Origin: Streptomyces termitum | GTDB lineage: Bacteria; Actinomycetota; Actinomycetes; Streptomycetales; Streptomycetaceae | DNA: 64,000 nt | Reading direction: 5' to 3' | Assembly (NCBI RefSeq): GCF_014650175.1 | Contig: NZ_BMUL01000001.1 | Location: 476,013 to 540,012 of the forward strand | Translations under genes and position numbers: made by a program | Shown here: in pieces, positions 11,751 through 20,907 of the stretch | Layout of the letters: each line of letters starts with the position of its first letter | Numbering within the stretch: position 1 is the stretch's first letter | The notes under the pieces: generated by a model | Told to the model about the DNA's origin: nothing | What the model saw: only the letters and a program-made list of their open reading frames with translations | Databases searched by the model: none

Positions 11751-12119
11751 GTGATCCAGCAGGAGTCGCGACTGCGCGTCGCCGACAACACTGGTGCCAA
11801 GGAGATCCTTTGCATCCGTGTTCTCGGTGGCTCGGGTCGCCGCTACGCGGGCATCGGTGACGTCATCGTCGCCACCGTCAAGGACGCGATCCCCGGTGGC
11901 AACGTGAAGAAGGGTGACGTCGTCAAGGCGGTCATCGTTCGCACCGTCAAGGAGCGTCGTCGTCAGGACGGCTCGTACATCCGCTTCGACGAGAACGCCG
12001 CCGTCATTCTGAAGAACGACGGCGACCCTCGCGGCACCCGTATCTTCGGCCCCGTCGGCCGTGAGCTGCGCGAGAAGAAGTTCATGAAGATCATCTCGCT
12101 CGCGCCGGAGGTGCTGTAA
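11751..12119 (+). CDS. rplN: 50S ribosomal protein L14
   Basis: 122 residues, the standard length. L14 sits at the subunit interface. Signatures are [33 protein letters not shown] and the C-terminal [29 protein letters not shown]. It starts with GTG at 11751, with GGAGATAG just upstream. It is the first gene of the spc operon; rplX follows after 2 bases. Confidence 0.98.
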   Translation: MIQQESRLRVADNTGAKEILCIRVLGGSGRRYAGIGDVIVATVKDAIPGGNVKKGDVVKAVIVRTVKERRRQDGSYIRFDENAAVILKNDGDPRGTRIFGPVGRELREKKFMKIISLAPEVL

Positions 12120-12121
12120 GC

Positions 12122-12433
12122 ATGAAGATCAAGAAGGGCGACCTGGTCCAGGTCATCACCGGCAAGGACAAGGGCAAGCAGGGCAAGGTCATCGCGGCCT
12201 ACCCCGCCGACTCGCGCGTCCTCGTCGAGGGTGTCAACCGGGTCAAGAAGCACACGAAGGCCGGCCCGAACCAGGCCGGCGGCATCGTGACCACCGAGGC
12301 TCCGGTCCACGTCTCCAACGTCCAGCTGGTCGTGGAGAAGGACGGCAAGAAGGTCGTCACGCGTGTGGGTTACCGCTTCGACGACGAGGGCAACAAGATC
12401 CGCGTTGCCAAGCGGACGGGTGAGGACATCTGA
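12122..12433 (+). CDS. rplX: 50S ribosomal protein L24
   Basis: 103 residues. L24 initiates 50S assembly. It shows the KOW motif [25 protein letters not shown] near the N-terminus and [12 protein letters not shown]. The C-terminus [14 protein letters not shown] is typical. The stop overlaps the rplE ATG (TGATG), so the two are coupled. Confidence 0.97.
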   Translation: MKIKKGDLVQVITGKDKGKQGKVIAAYPADSRVLVEGVNRVKKHTKAGPNQAGGIVTTEAPVHVSNVQLVVEKDGKKVVTRVGYRFDDEGNKIRVAKRTGEDI

Positions 12434-12987
12434 TGGCTACCACCACTCCGCGTCTCAAGACGAAGTACCGCGAGGAGATCGCGGGCAAGCTGCGTGACGA
12501 GTTCAAGTACGAGAACGTCATGCAGATCCCCGGCCTCGTGAAGATCGTGGTCAACATGGGTGTCGGCGACGCCGCCCGTGACTCGAAGCTGATCGAGGGC
12601 GCGATCCGCGACCTCACCACGATCACCGGTCAGAAGCCGGCCGTCACCAAGGCCCGCAAGTCCATCGCGCAGTTCAAGCTCCGCGAGGGCCAGCCGATCG
12701 GTGCCCACGTCACGCTCCGTGGCGACCGCATGTGGGAGTTCCTGGACCGCACCCTGTCGCTCGCGCTGCCGCGCATCCGCGACTTCCGCGGCCTGTCCCC
12801 GAAGCAGTTCGACGGCCGTGGCAACTACACCTTCGGTCTCACGGAGCAGGTCATGTTCCACGAGATCGACCAGGACAAGATCGACCGTACCCGGGGTATG
12901 GACATCACCGTGGTCACCACGGCGACCAACGACGACGAGGGCCGCGCGCTTCTCCGTCACCTCGGCTTCCCGTTCAAGGAGGCGTAA
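12433..12987 (+). CDS. rplE: 50S ribosomal protein L5
   Basis: 184 residues. L5 binds 5S rRNA and contacts P-site tRNA. Visible signatures are [63 protein letters not shown] and the ending [13 protein letters not shown]. It overlaps rplX by one base and is followed by the small S14 gene after 5 bases. Confidence 0.98.
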   Translation: MATTTPRLKTKYREEIAGKLRDEFKYENVMQIPGLVKIVVNMGVGDAARDSKLIEGAIRDLTTITGQKPAVTKARKSIAQFKLREGQPIGAHVTLRGDRMWEFLDRTLSLALPRIRDFRGLSPKQFDGRGNYTFGLTEQVMFHEIDQDKIDRTRGMDITVVTTATNDDEGRALLRHLGFPFKEA

Positions 12988-12992
12988 GCGAG

Positions 12993-13178
12993 ATGGCGAA
13001 GAAGGCTCTCATCGCGAAGGCTGCCCGCAAGCCCAAGTTCGGTGTGCGTGCGTACACCCGCTGCCAGCGCTGCGGTCGCCCCCACTCCGTGTACCGCAAG
13101 TTCGGCCTCTGCCGCGTGTGCCTTCGTGAGATGGCTCACCGTGGCGAGCTGCCGGGCGTGACCAAGAGCTCCTGGTAA
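12993..13178 (+). CDS. rpsN: 30S ribosomal protein S14, zinc-binding (type Z)
   Basis: 61 residues. This is the short C+ form of S14, with four cysteines in CQRC and CRVC ([22 protein letters not shown]) that coordinate zinc. It starts [29 protein letters not shown] lies within the end of rplE. Streptomyces usually also encode a zinc-free paralogue elsewhere, under Zur control; only the zinc form is here. A 223-base gap follows. Confidence 0.97.
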   Translation: MAKKALIAKAARKPKFGVRAYTRCQRCGRPHSVYRKFGLCRVCLREMAHRGELPGVTKSSW

Positions 13179-13401
13179 TTCCCCTTCGCCCTCTGGGCGT
13201 TGGTGAATGACCGGAGTCTCTCGGTAGGCATTGGGTTGGCGGACTCCCCGCCTCACATGGCTTAGGCTAGTGGGGTTGGGCGTCCGCCGCCCTTACGACT
13301 TACTACGCCGTAGGTCCACCGCACCGCACCCGCCCCGTCTCGGATCGGGGAGAGGGATGGTGCACCAGGAAACCCCGGCGAGAGAGGCCGAAGGCCAATT
13401 C
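13179..13401 (+). promoter_or_regulatory. Long gap inside the spc operon, candidate internal promoter
   Basis: 223 non-coding bases between rpsN and rpsH. The element TTAGGCT at 13262-13268 resembles a -10, with TTGGCG at 13236-13241 but 21 bases apart, longer than ideal. A weak hairpin (CCCCG...CGGGG) occurs near 13337-13355. An internal promoter or leader is plausible; I cannot confirm either. Confidence 0.35.
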
Positions 13402-13800
13402 ATGACCATGACTGATCCGATCGCAGACATGCTCACGCGTCTGCGTAACGCGAACTCGGCGTACCACGACACCGTGACGATGCCGCACAGCAAGATCAAG
13501 TCGCACATCGCGGAAATCCTCCAGCAGGAGGGCTTCATCACGGGCTGGAAGGTCGAGGACGCCGAGGTCGGCAAGAACCTCGTCATCGACCTCAAGTTCG
13601 GTCCGAACCGTGAGCGCTCCATCGCGGGCATCAAGCGGATCTCGAAGCCGGGCCTCCGGGTTTACGCGAAGTCCACCAACCTGCCGAAGGTCCTCGGCGG
13701 CCTGGGCGTGGCGATCATCTCCACGTCCCACGGTCTCCTGACCGGCCAGCAGGCGCAGAAGAAGGGCGTGGGTGGGGAAGTCCTCGCCTACGTCTGGTAG
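13402..13800 (+). CDS. rpsH: 30S ribosomal protein S8
   Basis: 132 residues. S8 is a central-domain 16S rRNA binder and, in enterobacteria, the spc-operon repressor. Signatures are [16 protein letters not shown] and the C-terminal [34 protein letters not shown] chose ATG at 13402 (MTMTDPIAD); the frame stays open for 57 codons upstream but those codons lack the GC3 pattern. rplF follows after 20 bases. Confidence 0.97.
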   Translation: MTMTDPIADMLTRLRNANSAYHDTVTMPHSKIKSHIAEILQQEGFITGWKVEDAEVGKNLVIDLKFGPNRERSIAGIKRISKPGLRVYAKSTNLPKVLGGLGVAIISTSHGLLTGQQAQKKGVGGEVLAYVW

Positions 13801-13820
13801 TCGGGAACGGAGGAATAGCA

Positions 13821-14360
13821 ATGTCGCGAATCGGCAAGCTCCCCATCACGGTTCCCGCCGGCGTGGACGTCACCATCGAGGGCCGCACGGTCACGGTGAA
13901 GGGTTCCAAGGGCACCCTGACCCACACCGTCGCCGCGCCGATCGAGATCGCCAAGGGCGAGGAGGGCGTGCTCAACGTCACCCGTCCGAACGATGAGCGT
14001 CAGAACAAGGCCCTCCACGGCCTGTCCCGCACGCTGGTGGCCAACATGATCACCGGTGTGACCCAGGGGTACGTCAAGGCGCTCGAGATCAGCGGTGTCG
14101 GTTACCGCGTGGCCGCGAAGGGCTCCGGTCTGGAGTTCCAGCTCGGCTACAGCCACTCGATCCTGGTGGAGGCCCCCGAGGGCATCTCCTTCAAGGTCGA
14201 GTCGCCGACCAAGTTCTCGGTCGAGGGCATCGACAAGCAGAAGGTCGGCGAGGTCGCCGCGAACATCCGCAAGCTGCGGAAGCCCGACCCGTACAAGGCC
14301 AAGGGCGTCAAGTACGCGGGCGAGGTCATCCGCCGCAAGGTCGGAAAGGCTGGTAAGTAA
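13821..14360 (+). CDS. rplF: 50S ribosomal protein L6
   Basis: 179 residues. Two tandem alpha/beta domains bind near the sarcin-ricin loop. It starts [21 protein letters not shown], and the C-terminal signature is [33 protein letters not shown] at 13821 follows CGGAGGAATAGCA. rplR starts 3 bases after its stop. Confidence 0.98.
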   Translation: MSRIGKLPITVPAGVDVTIEGRTVTVKGSKGTLTHTVAAPIEIAKGEEGVLNVTRPNDERQNKALHGLSRTLVANMITGVTQGYVKALEISGVGYRVAAKGSGLEFQLGYSHSILVEAPEGISFKVESPTKFSVEGIDKQKVGEVAANIRKLRKPDPYKAKGVKYAGEVIRRKVGKAGK

Positions 14361-14363
14361 GCC

Positions 14364-14747
14364 ATGGCATACGGTGTCAAGATCGCCAAGGGCGACGCTT
14401 ACAAGCGCGCCGCGAAGGCGCGTCGTCACCTGCGCATCCGCAAGAACGTGTCCGGTACGGCGGAGCGTCCGCGCCTCGTCGTGACGCGCACCAACCGCGG
14501 CATCACCGCGCAGGTCATCGACGACCTCAAGGGCCACACCGTGGCGTCGGCCTCCCACCTGGACGCTTCCGTCCGCGGTGGCGAGGGTGACAAGTCCGCG
14601 CAGGCCAAGCAGGTCGGCGCCCTGGTCGCCGAGCGCGCCAAGGCCGCCGGTGTCGAGGCCGTCGTGTTCGACCGTGGTGGCAACAGGTACGCCGGGCGCA
14701 TTGCCGCTCTGGCTGACGCCGCCCGCGAAGCCGGGCTGAAGTTCTAA
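14364..14747 (+). CDS. rplR: 50S ribosomal protein L18
   Basis: 127 residues. L18 delivers 5S rRNA to the large subunit. The basic N-terminus ([38 protein letters not shown]) and the C-terminal [27 protein letters not shown] are characteristic. It is placed directly after rplF with a 3-base gap. rpsE follows after 45 bases containing AGAGAGG. Confidence 0.98.
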   Translation: MAYGVKIAKGDAYKRAAKARRHLRIRKNVSGTAERPRLVVTRTNRGITAQVIDDLKGHTVASASHLDASVRGGEGDKSAQAKQVGALVAERAKAAGVEAVVFDRGGNRYAGRIAALADAAREAGLKF

Positions 14748-14792
14748 GCCCCGGTTCCGGGACTAACGGACGTAACAGAGAGAGGTATTCCA

Positions 14793-15398
14793 ATGGCTGG
14801 ACCCCAGCGCCGCGGCAGCGGTGCCGGTGGCGGCGAGCGGCGGGACCGGAAGGGCCGCGACGGTGGCGCTGCCGCCGCCGAGAAGACCGCGTACGTTGAG
14901 CGCGTAGTCGCGATCAACCGCGTCGCCAAGGTTGTCAAGGGTGGTCGTCGTTTCAGCTTCACCGCGCTCGTCGTGGTGGGTGACGGTGACGGCACCGTGG
15001 GTGTCGGTTACGGCAAGGCCAAGGAGGTGCCGGCCGCCATCGCCAAGGGTGTTGAGGAGGCCAAGAAGCACTTCTTCAAGGTCCCCCGCATCCAGGGCAC
15101 CATCCCCCACCCGATCCAGGGCGAGAAGGCCGCGGGCGTCGTCCTGCTCAAGCCTGCTTCCCCCGGTACCGGTGTGATCGCCGGTGGCCCGGTGCGCGCG
15201 GTGCTCGAGTGCGCCGGCGTGCACGACATCCTGTCGAAGTCGCTCGGCTCCGACAACGCGATCAACATCGTGCACGCGACCGTGGAGGCCCTCAAGGGCC
15301 TGCAGCGTCCCGAGGAGATCGCGGCCCGCCGCGGTCTGCCCCTCGAGGACGTCGCCCCCGCGGCTCTGCTTCGTGCGCGTGCGGGAGCGGGTGCGTAA
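14793..15398 (+). CDS. rpsE: 30S ribosomal protein S5
   Basis: 201 residues. The dsRBD-like N-domain ([29 protein letters not shown]) contains the loop where spectinomycin-resistance changes occur in other bacteria. The Gly/Arg-rich N-terminal extension ([23 protein letters not shown]) is usual in actinobacteria. S5 affects decoding accuracy and mRNA entry. The stop overlaps the rpmD ATG (TAATG). Confidence 0.98.
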   Translation: MAGPQRRGSGAGGGERRDRKGRDGGAAAAEKTAYVERVVAINRVAKVVKGGRRFSFTALVVVGDGDGTVGVGYGKAKEVPAAIAKGVEEAKKHFFKVPRIQGTIPHPIQGEKAAGVVLLKPASPGTGVIAGGPVRAVLECAGVHDILSKSLGSDNAINIVHATVEALKGLQRPEEIAARRGLPLEDVAPAALLRARAGAGA

Positions 15399-15580
15399 TG
15401 GCTCGCCTCAAGATCACGCAGACGAAGTCGTACATCGGCAGCAAGCAGAACCACCGCGACACCCTTCGTTCGCTCGGGCTCAAGCGCCTGAACGACGTGG
15501 TCGTCAAGGAGGACCGCCCCGAGTTCCGCGGCATGGTGCACACCGTCCGCCACCTCGTGACGGTTGAGGAGGTCGACTGA
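15398..15580 (+). CDS. rpmD: 50S ribosomal protein L30
   Basis: 60 residues. A small ferredoxin-like-fold protein. The sequence starts [22 protein letters not shown], and [23 protein letters not shown] is the family pattern. It overlaps rpsE by one base and is followed by rplO after 2 bases. Confidence 0.97.
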   Translation: MARLKITQTKSYIGSKQNHRDTLRSLGLKRLNDVVVKEDRPEFRGMVHTVRHLVTVEEVD

Positions 15581-15582
15581 TC

Positions 15583-16038
15583 ATGGCGGAGAACAACCCG
15601 CTCAAGATCCACAACCTCCGTCCCGCCCCGGGCGCCAAGACCGCCAAGACCCGTGTGGGTCGTGGTGAGGCGTCCAAGGGTAAGACGGCCGGTCGTGGTA
15701 CCAAGGGCACGAAGGCCCGCTACCAGGTTCCGGAGCGCTTCGAGGGTGGCCAGATGCCCCTCCACATGCGTCTCCCGAAGCTGAAGGGCTTCAAGAACCC
15801 CTTCCGCACCGAGTACCAGGTCGTGAACCTGGACAAGCTGGCCGCGCTCTACCCGCAGGGTGGCGAGGTCACGGTGGCCGATCTGGTCGCCAAGGGTGCC
15901 GTTCGCAAGAACCAGCTCGTCAAGGTCCTGGGCCAGGGCGAGGTCTCCGTGGCGCTGCAGGTGACGGTCGACGCCGTCTCCGGCTCCGCCAAGGAGAAGA
16001 TCGCCGCCGCCGGCGGCACCGTCACCGAGCTCGTCTGA
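15583..16038 (+). CDS. rplO: 50S ribosomal protein L15
   Basis: 151 residues. L15 is a late assembly protein. The glycine-rich N-terminus ([31 protein letters not shown]) penetrates 23S rRNA, and the C-domain shows [17 protein letters not shown]. It is the last gene before a terminator-like hairpin at 16064, which separates it from secY. Confidence 0.98.
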   Translation: MAENNPLKIHNLRPAPGAKTAKTRVGRGEASKGKTAGRGTKGTKARYQVPERFEGGQMPLHMRLPKLKGFKNPFRTEYQVVNLDKLAALYPQGGEVTVADLVAKGAVRKNQLVKVLGQGEVSVALQVTVDAVSGSAKEKIAAAGGTVTELV

Positions 16039-16063
16039 GACGACTCGATGGCTTGAACATCCG

Positions 16064-16097
16064 ACCGGGGATGCCTCTCAAAAGGGGCATCCCCGGT
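16064..16097 (+). terminator. Terminator between rplO and secY
   Basis: ACCGGGGATGCC pairs with GGCATCCCCGGT. With the two further pairs T-G and C-G this gives a 14-bp stem with a short AT-rich loop (TCAAAA). It lies 26 bases after the rplO stop. It separates the r-protein genes from secY-adk, which probably has its own promoter. Confidence 0.75.
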
Positions 16098-16159
16098 TGG
16101 TCGTTCCTAGGGGGGCACGGTCGCCGGTAAGGTGGCGTGCACCGTCCATGCTCATGCGG

Positions 16160-16165
16160 TATAGA
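16160..16165 (+). promoter_or_regulatory. Candidate secY promoter -10
   Basis: TATAGA is a good -10 hexamer in a GC-rich stretch, about 90 bases before secY and downstream of the rplO terminator. The expected -35 position (about 16137-16142, GTGCAC) matches poorly, so this is tentative. Confidence 0.4.
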
Positions 16166-16255
16166 CCGCCGGAGCCGGGGCGGATATACATCCGTCCTTA
16201 TCGAATCTCAAGACCGTCACCTCTGACGCATAGCGCGGGGGTCGCAGGAGGCACC

Positions 16256-17575
16256 GTGCTCACCGGCTTCGCCCGGGCGTTCAAGACGCCCGACCTGCGC
16301 AAGAAGCTGCTCTTCACGCTGGGCATCATCGTGCTGTACCGCCTCGGGGCCCACATCCCGGTCCCCGGCGTCAGCTACGAGGCCGTCCAGATGTGTGTGA
16401 ACCAGGCACGCGATGGCAACAACAGCCTGTTCGGCCTGGTGAACATGTTCAGCGGCGGCGCACTGCTGCAGATCACCATCTTCGCGCTCGGCATCATGCC
16501 GTACATCACCGCGAGCATCATCCTGCAGCTGCTCACGGTCGTGATCCCGCGTCTGGAGGCCCTCAAGAAGGAGGGGCAGTCCGGCACCGCGAAGATCACG
16601 CAGTACACCCGCTACCTGACGATCGCGCTGGCGATCCTCCAGGGCACGGGCCTGGTGGCCACCGCCAAGAGCGGTGCCCTCTTCAGCGGCTGCTCCGTCG
16701 CGAGCCAGGTCGTTCCCGACCCGTCGATCTTCACCATCGCCACCATGGTCATCACCATGACCGCGGGCACCGCCGTCGTGATGTGGCTCGGCGAGATCAT
16801 CACCGACCGCGGCATCGGCAACGGCATGTCGATCCTGATGTTCATCTCGATCGCCGCCGGCTTCCCGGGCGCCCTCTGGGCCATCAAGGAGAGCGGCAAG
16901 CTCGCCCAGGGCTGGATCGAGTTCGGCACCGTCATCCTCATCGGCTTCGTGATGGTGGCCCTCGTGGTCTTCGTCGAGCAGGCGCAGCGCCGGATCCCGG
17001 TGCAGTACGCGAAGCGCATGATCGGCCGACGCTCCTACGGCGGTACGTCCACGTACATCCCGCTCAAGGTGAACCAGGCGGGTGTGATTCCCGTCATCTT
17101 CGCCTCGTCGCTGCTCTACATCCCGGCCCTGATCGCGCAGTTCTCGAACTCCACGGCGGGCTGGAAGACCTGGATCGAAGCGCACTTCGTCAAGGGTGAC
17201 CACCCCTACTACATCGCCGCCTACTTCCTCCTGATCGTGTTCTTCGCCTTCTTCTACGTGGCGATCTCGTTCAACCCCGAGGAAGTCGCGGACAACATGA
17301 AGAAGTATGGTGGGTTCATCCCGGGTATCCGGGCTGGTCGACCTACTGCCGAGTACCTGAGCTACGTGCTCAACAGGATCACTTGGCCGGGCTCGCTGTA
17401 CTTGGGTCTGATCGCTCTTGTGCCGACGATGGCGTTGGCAGGCTTCGGCGGTGCCAATGCCAACTTCCCGTTCGGCGGGACGAGCATCCTCATCATCGTG
17501 GGTGTGGGGCTGGAGACCGTGAAGCAGATCGAGAGCCAACTCCAGCAGCGCAATTACGAAGGGTTCCTCCGCTGA
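16256..17575 (+). CDS. secY: Preprotein translocase subunit SecY
   Basis: 439 residues, an integral membrane protein with ten predicted transmembrane helices. It forms the protein-conducting channel with SecE and SecG. Signatures are RKKLLFTLGIIVLYRLGAHIPVPGV (TM1), LGIMPYITASIILQLLTVV (TM2, plug side) and the cytosolic loop ending QRRIPVQYAKRM. GTG at 16256 was chosen from GCAGGAGG just upstream and the start of homology. The stop overlaps the adk ATG (TGATG), a coupling found in many bacteria. Confidence 0.97.
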   Translation: MLTGFARAFKTPDLRKKLLFTLGIIVLYRLGAHIPVPGVSYEAVQMCVNQARDGNNSLFGLVNMFSGGALLQITIFALGIMPYITASIILQLLTVVIPRLEALKKEGQSGTAKITQYTRYLTIALAILQGTGLVATAKSGALFSGCSVASQVVPDPSIFTIATMVITMTAGTAVVMWLGEIITDRGIGNGMSILMFISIAAGFPGALWAIKESGKLAQGWIEFGTVILIGFVMVALVVFVEQAQRRIPVQYAKRMIGRRSYGGTSTYIPLKVNQAGVIPVIFASSLLYIPALIAQFSNSTAGWKTWIEAHFVKGDHPYYIAAYFLLIVFFAFFYVAISFNPEEVADNMKKYGGFIPGIRAGRPTAEYLSYVLNRITWPGSLYLGLIALVPTMALAGFGGANANFPFGGTSILIIVGVGLETVKQIESQLQQRNYEGFLR

Positions 17576-18222
17576 TGCGAATCGTCCTCGTCGGACCGCC
17601 CGGGGCCGGCAAGGGAACGCAGGCCGCGTTCCTTGCCAAGAACCTGGACATCCCCCACATCTCCACGGGTGACCTGTTCCGTGCCAACATCTCGCAGGGC
17701 ACGGCGCTGGGCCTGGAGGCCAAGGGTTACATGGACCGGGGCGAGCTCGTCCCGGACGAGGTGACCATCGGGATGGCCAAGGACCGTATGGAGCAGGCGG
17801 ACGCCGCGAACGGCTTCCTGCTCGACGGGTTCCCGCGCAACGTGGCTCAGGCCGAGGCCCTGGATGTCGTCCTCAAGGCGGACGAGATGCAGCTGGACGC
17901 GGTCCTGGACCTGGAGGTCCCCGAGGACGAGGTCGTGAAGCGGATCGCGGGTCGCCGCATCTGCCGCAACGACTCCTCGCACGTCTTCCACGTCGAGTAC
18001 AACGCCCCGAAGACCGAGGGCGTGTGCGACACCTGTGGTGGCGAGCTCTACCAGCGCGCGGACGACTCCGAGGAGACCGTCCGCACCCGCCTGGAGGTCT
18101 ACCACACGCAGACCGAGCCGATCATCGACTACTACCGGGCGCAGAACCTGGTCGTGACGATCTCCGCGCTCGGCAAGGTGGACGAGGTCACGGCGCGCGC
18201 CATGGCCGCGCTGAAGAAGTAA
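17575..18222 (+). CDS. adk: Adenylate kinase
   Basis: 215 residues, the long form. It catalyses ATP + AMP to 2 ADP. The P-loop GPPGAGKGTQ is at residues 7-16, the AMP site includes STGDLFR, and FLLDGFPRNVAQAE follows. The LID domain (about residues 122-160) retains Cys/His positions (ICRNDSSHVFH and GVCDTCGG) reminiscent of zinc-LID enzymes. It is translationally coupled to secY. A stem-loop separates it from map. Confidence 0.97.
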   Translation: MRIVLVGPPGAGKGTQAAFLAKNLDIPHISTGDLFRANISQGTALGLEAKGYMDRGELVPDEVTIGMAKDRMEQADAANGFLLDGFPRNVAQAEALDVVLKADEMQLDAVLDLEVPEDEVVKRIAGRRICRNDSSHVFHVEYNAPKTEGVCDTCGGELYQRADDSEETVRTRLEVYHTQTEPIIDYYRAQNLVVTISALGKVDEVTARAMAALKK

Positions 18223-18239
18223 CCCCCGGTTCGTCCGAC

Positions 18240-18274
18240 ACGGCCGCGGTGCCCCTCACGGGTGCCGCGGCCGT
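18240..18274 (+). terminator. Stem-loop after adk
   Basis: ACGGCCGCGG pairs with CCGCGGCCGT, extended by two G-T pairs and three G-C pairs to a 15-bp stem with loop CTCAC. It is 18 bases after the adk stop. It probably reduces read-through into map. Confidence 0.65.
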
Positions 18275-18320
18275 ATCGTTGTTCCTGCCCCCTGTAGTCG
18301 TTGGAAAGGCCCCCGTCACG

Positions 18321-19172
18321 ATGGTGCAGATCAAGACCCCCGAGCAGATCGCGAAGATGCGAGCGGCGGGGCTGGTCGTCGCCGCCATCCACGCGGCGAC
18401 CCGCGAGGCCGCCGTGCCCGGCGCCACGACGCGGGACCTGGACGAGGTCGCGCGCAAGGTGATCGCCGACCACGGGGCGAAGTCGAACTTCCTCGGGTAC
18501 GGCGGCTTCCCCGCGACCATCTGCACCTCGGTCAACGAGGTCGTCGTCCACGGCATCCCGGACGACAAGACGGTCCTCAAGGACGGCGACATCATCTCGA
18601 TCGACTGCGGCGCGATCGTCGACGGCTGGCACGGCGACGCCGCGTACACCGCCTTCGTCGGCACCGGTCACGCCCCGGAGCTGATCGAGCTCTCCCGGGT
18701 GACCGAGGAGTCGATGTGGGCCGGCATCGCCGCGATGAAGGCCGGCAACCGGCTGGTGGACATCTCCAAGGCGATCGAGTCGTACATCAAGCGGCAGCCC
18801 CGGCCGCCGGTCGGCGACCACAGCCTCGGCCGGTACGGCATCGTCGAGGACTACGGCGGCCACGGCATCGGCACCGAGATGCACATGGACCCGCACCTGC
18901 TGAACTACGTCTCCCGCAAGCGCGGCAAGGGCCCCAAGCTGGTGCCCGGCCTCTGCCTGGCGATCGAGCCGATGGTCTCGCTGGGCACGCCGCGCACCGA
19001 GGTCCTCCAGGACGACTGGACGGTCATCACGACCGACGGCACCTGGTCCTCGCACTGGGAGCACAGCATCGCGCTGACGGAGGAGGGCCCGCTGGTCCTC
19101 ACCGCGGTGGACGGCGGCCGGGCGAAGCTCGCGGAGCTGGGCGTCACGGCGGCCCCGGACCCGCTGGCGTAA
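18321..19172 (+). CDS. map: Methionine aminopeptidase type I
   Basis: 283 residues. It removes the initiator methionine from nascent proteins. The metal ligands are visible: Asp in IDCGAIVDGWHGDAA (two Asp), His in GGHGIGTE, Glu in CLAIEPMVSLG and Glu in SSHWEHSIAL. Relative to E. coli there is a short insertion (VGDHSLGRYGI) before the His motif. ATG at 18321 follows TTGGAAAGG. In Streptomyces map lies between adk and infA, as here. Confidence 0.96.
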   Translation: MVQIKTPEQIAKMRAAGLVVAAIHAATREAAVPGATTRDLDEVARKVIADHGAKSNFLGYGGFPATICTSVNEVVVHGIPDDKTVLKDGDIISIDCGAIVDGWHGDAAYTAFVGTGHAPELIELSRVTEESMWAGIAAMKAGNRLVDISKAIESYIKRQPRPPVGDHSLGRYGIVEDYGGHGIGTEMHMDPHLLNYVSRKRGKGPKLVPGLCLAIEPMVSLGTPRTEVLQDDWTVITTDGTWSSHWEHSIALTEEGPLVLTAVDGGRAKLAELGVTAAPDPLA

Positions 19173-19202
19173 CGATCTTAGATGCTGGGCACACTTTCCC
19201 GA

Positions 19203-19233
19203 TTCGTCTTTTGGGTAGGGCCTGGCGTAGACT
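19203..19233 (+). promoter_or_regulatory. Candidate infA promoter
   Basis: TAGACT at 19228-19233 is a close match to the Streptomyces -10. The best -35 is TTCGTC at 19203-19208 with a 19-base spacer, which is weak. It would give a leader of about 75 bases before infA. Confidence 0.45.
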
Positions 19234-19313
19234 GACGCGTCGGCTCTCGTGTACCCGTGTGTCCGCACCGGAGTGCGAGAGTCGATCAAGGTAGCCGATT
19301 CGAAGGGCGAAGC

Positions 19314-19535
19314 GTGGCCAAGAAGCAAGGTGCCATCGAAATCGAGGGCACCGTGATCGAGTCCCTGCCGAACGCCATGTTCAAGGTGGAGCTCCAGAAC
19401 GGTCACAAGGTCCTCGCGCACATCTCCGGCAAGATGCGTATGCACTACATCCGCATCCTCCCGGACGACCGGGTCGTCGTGGAGCTGTCTCCGTACGACC
19501 TGACGCGTGGCCGGATCGTCTACCGGTACAAGTAG
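19314..19535 (+). CDS. infA: Translation initiation factor IF-1
   Basis: 73 residues, a single OB fold that binds the ribosomal A site during initiation. The sequence [41 protein letters not shown] is a textbook IF-1 (start only quoted in part). GTG at 19314 follows CGAAGGGCGAAGC. It is the start of the alpha-operon group; rpmJ follows after 64 bases. Confidence 0.98.
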   Translation: MAKKQGAIEIEGTVIESLPNAMFKVELQNGHKVLAHISGKMRMHYIRILPDDRVVVELSPYDLTRGRIVYRYK

Positions 19536-19599
19536 ATCTTGCCCGCACCCACGCCTCCGCGCGCGGGTGGTGGCACTGACCCGGAGAACCTCACATCCC

Positions 19600-19713
19600 A
19601 TGAAGGTCAAGCCGAGCGTCAAGAAGATCTGCGACAAGTGCAAGGTGATCCGCCGTCACGGCCGGGTCATGGTCATCTGCGACAACCTGCGCCACAAGCA
19701 GCGCCAGGGCTGA
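19600..19713 (+). CDS. rpmJ: 50S ribosomal protein L36, zinc-ribbon type
   Basis: 37 residues, [19 protein letters not shown]..., with the Cys-Cys (CDKC) and later Cys-His ligands ([13 protein letters not shown]) of the zinc-binding form. The start ATG at 19600 follows GGAGAACCTCACATCCC. The final residues and length are exactly those of the family. A gap of 188 bases follows before rpsM. Confidence 0.96.
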   Translation: MKVKPSVKKICDKCKVIRRHGRVMVICDNLRHKQRQG

Positions 19714-19901
19714 CGCACGCCGACCGACCTGCATCTCGCAGTCTTCGCGCGACGCATAGCAATACGTACATACGCAGAACCCGTCCGGTCGTGATCCACG
19801 GCTGACGGTACCTCCGGCGGGGGCCGGGGACCCGACCTGTACCTGATACGGCAGCCGGGAGTGGTTCTGCAGCAGACCCCCGAGAACACAGGAGCCATTG
19901 A

Positions 19902-20282
19902 ATGGCACGCGTTTCCGGTGTTGACATCCCGCGCGAGAAGCGCGTGGTGGTCGCACTCACCTACGTCTTCGGTATCGGGCGCACCCGGTCCGAGGAGATC
20001 CTCGCCGCGACCGGCGTGGACCCGTCCACCCGTGTCCGTGAGCTTGCCGAGGAAGACCTCGTCAAGATCCGCGAGTACGTGGACGCCAACCTCCAGACGG
20101 AGGGTGACCTCCGCCGCGAGATCGCCGCCGACATCCGCCGCAAGGTCGAGATCGGCTGCTACCAGGGCCTGCGCCACCGTCGTGGCCTGCCCGTCCGCGG
20201 CCAGCGCACCAGCACGAACGCTCGTACCCGCAAGGGCCCGCGTCGCGCCATCGCCGGCAAGAAGAAGCCGGGCAAGAAGTAG
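19902..20282 (+). CDS. rpsM: 30S ribosomal protein S13
   Basis: 126 residues. S13 contacts S19, the P-site tRNA and the 50S subunit. Signatures are [33 protein letters not shown] and the helix-hairpin region [27 protein letters not shown]. The Lys-rich end (AGKKKPGKK) is typical. The ATG is preceded by CACAGGAGCCATTGA. rpsK follows after 66 bases. Confidence 0.98.
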   Translation: MARVSGVDIPREKRVVVALTYVFGIGRTRSEEILAATGVDPSTRVRELAEEDLVKIREYVDANLQTEGDLRREIAADIRRKVEIGCYQGLRHRRGLPVRGQRTSTNARTRKGPRRAIAGKKKPGKK

Positions 20283-20348
20283 TCCTCAGCGGACGCTTGA
20301 CCAAGCGGTCTTCGCTGTAGGACCGACCACCTCCCGTAGGAGTAAGAG

Positions 20349-20753
20349 ATGCCCCCCAAGGGTCGTCAGGGCGCTGCCAAGAAGGTGCGCCGCAAGGAAA
20401 AGAAGAACGTCGCTCACGGCCACGCGCACATCAAGAGCACGTTCAACAACACGATCGTCTCGATCACGGACCCGTCCGGCAACGTGATCTCCTGGGCCTC
20501 CGCCGGCCACGTCGGCTTCAAGGGCTCGCGCAAGTCCACCCCCTTCGCCGCGCAGATGGCCGCCGAGTCGGCCGCCCGCCGCGCGCAGGAGCACGGCATG
20601 CGCAAGGTCGACGTCTTCGTCAAGGGTCCCGGCTCCGGCCGCGAGACCGCGATCCGCTCCCTCCAGGCCACCGGCCTCGAGGTCGGCTCGATCCAGGACG
20701 TCACCCCCACGCCGCACAACGGCTGCCGTCCGCCCAAGCGCCGCCGCGTCTGA
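20349..20753 (+). CDS. rpsK: 30S ribosomal protein S11
   Basis: 134 residues. S11 forms the platform of the 30S subunit. The core signatures are [48 protein letters not shown] and the ending [19 protein letters not shown] at 20349 follows GTAGGAGTAAGAG. As usual in Streptomyces, rpsD does not follow rpsK; the next gene is rpoA. Confidence 0.98.
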   Translation: MPPKGRQGAAKKVRRKEKKNVAHGHAHIKSTFNNTIVSITDPSGNVISWASAGHVGFKGSRKSTPFAAQMAAESAARRAQEHGMRKVDVFVKGPGSGRETAIRSLQATGLEVGSIQDVTPTPHNGCRPPKRRRV

Positions 20754-20907
20754 CCCGGTCGGCGGCGTTCTCCGCCGCCGCGGCTGACACACGGCCTGCT
20801 TGACCAGGGCTTTCGGGCGGTGCGTCCCCTCCGGGGGGCGTACCGCCCGTACCCTTGTAACACCCGAGGACGTCAAATAGTGGGCGTCCACGACTGAAGG
20901 AACACAC
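20754..20907 (+). promoter_or_regulatory. rpsK-rpoA intergenic region with two hairpins
   Basis: 154 bases. A small stem (GGCGGCG...CGCCGCC, about 20760-20778) is followed by a longer imperfect one around 20815-20848 (GGGCGGT...ACCGCCC with an inner CCCC/GGGG). TTGACC occurs at 20800 but no -10 lies at a proper distance. It looks like an attenuator or processing segment between rpsK and rpoA. Confidence 0.4.
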
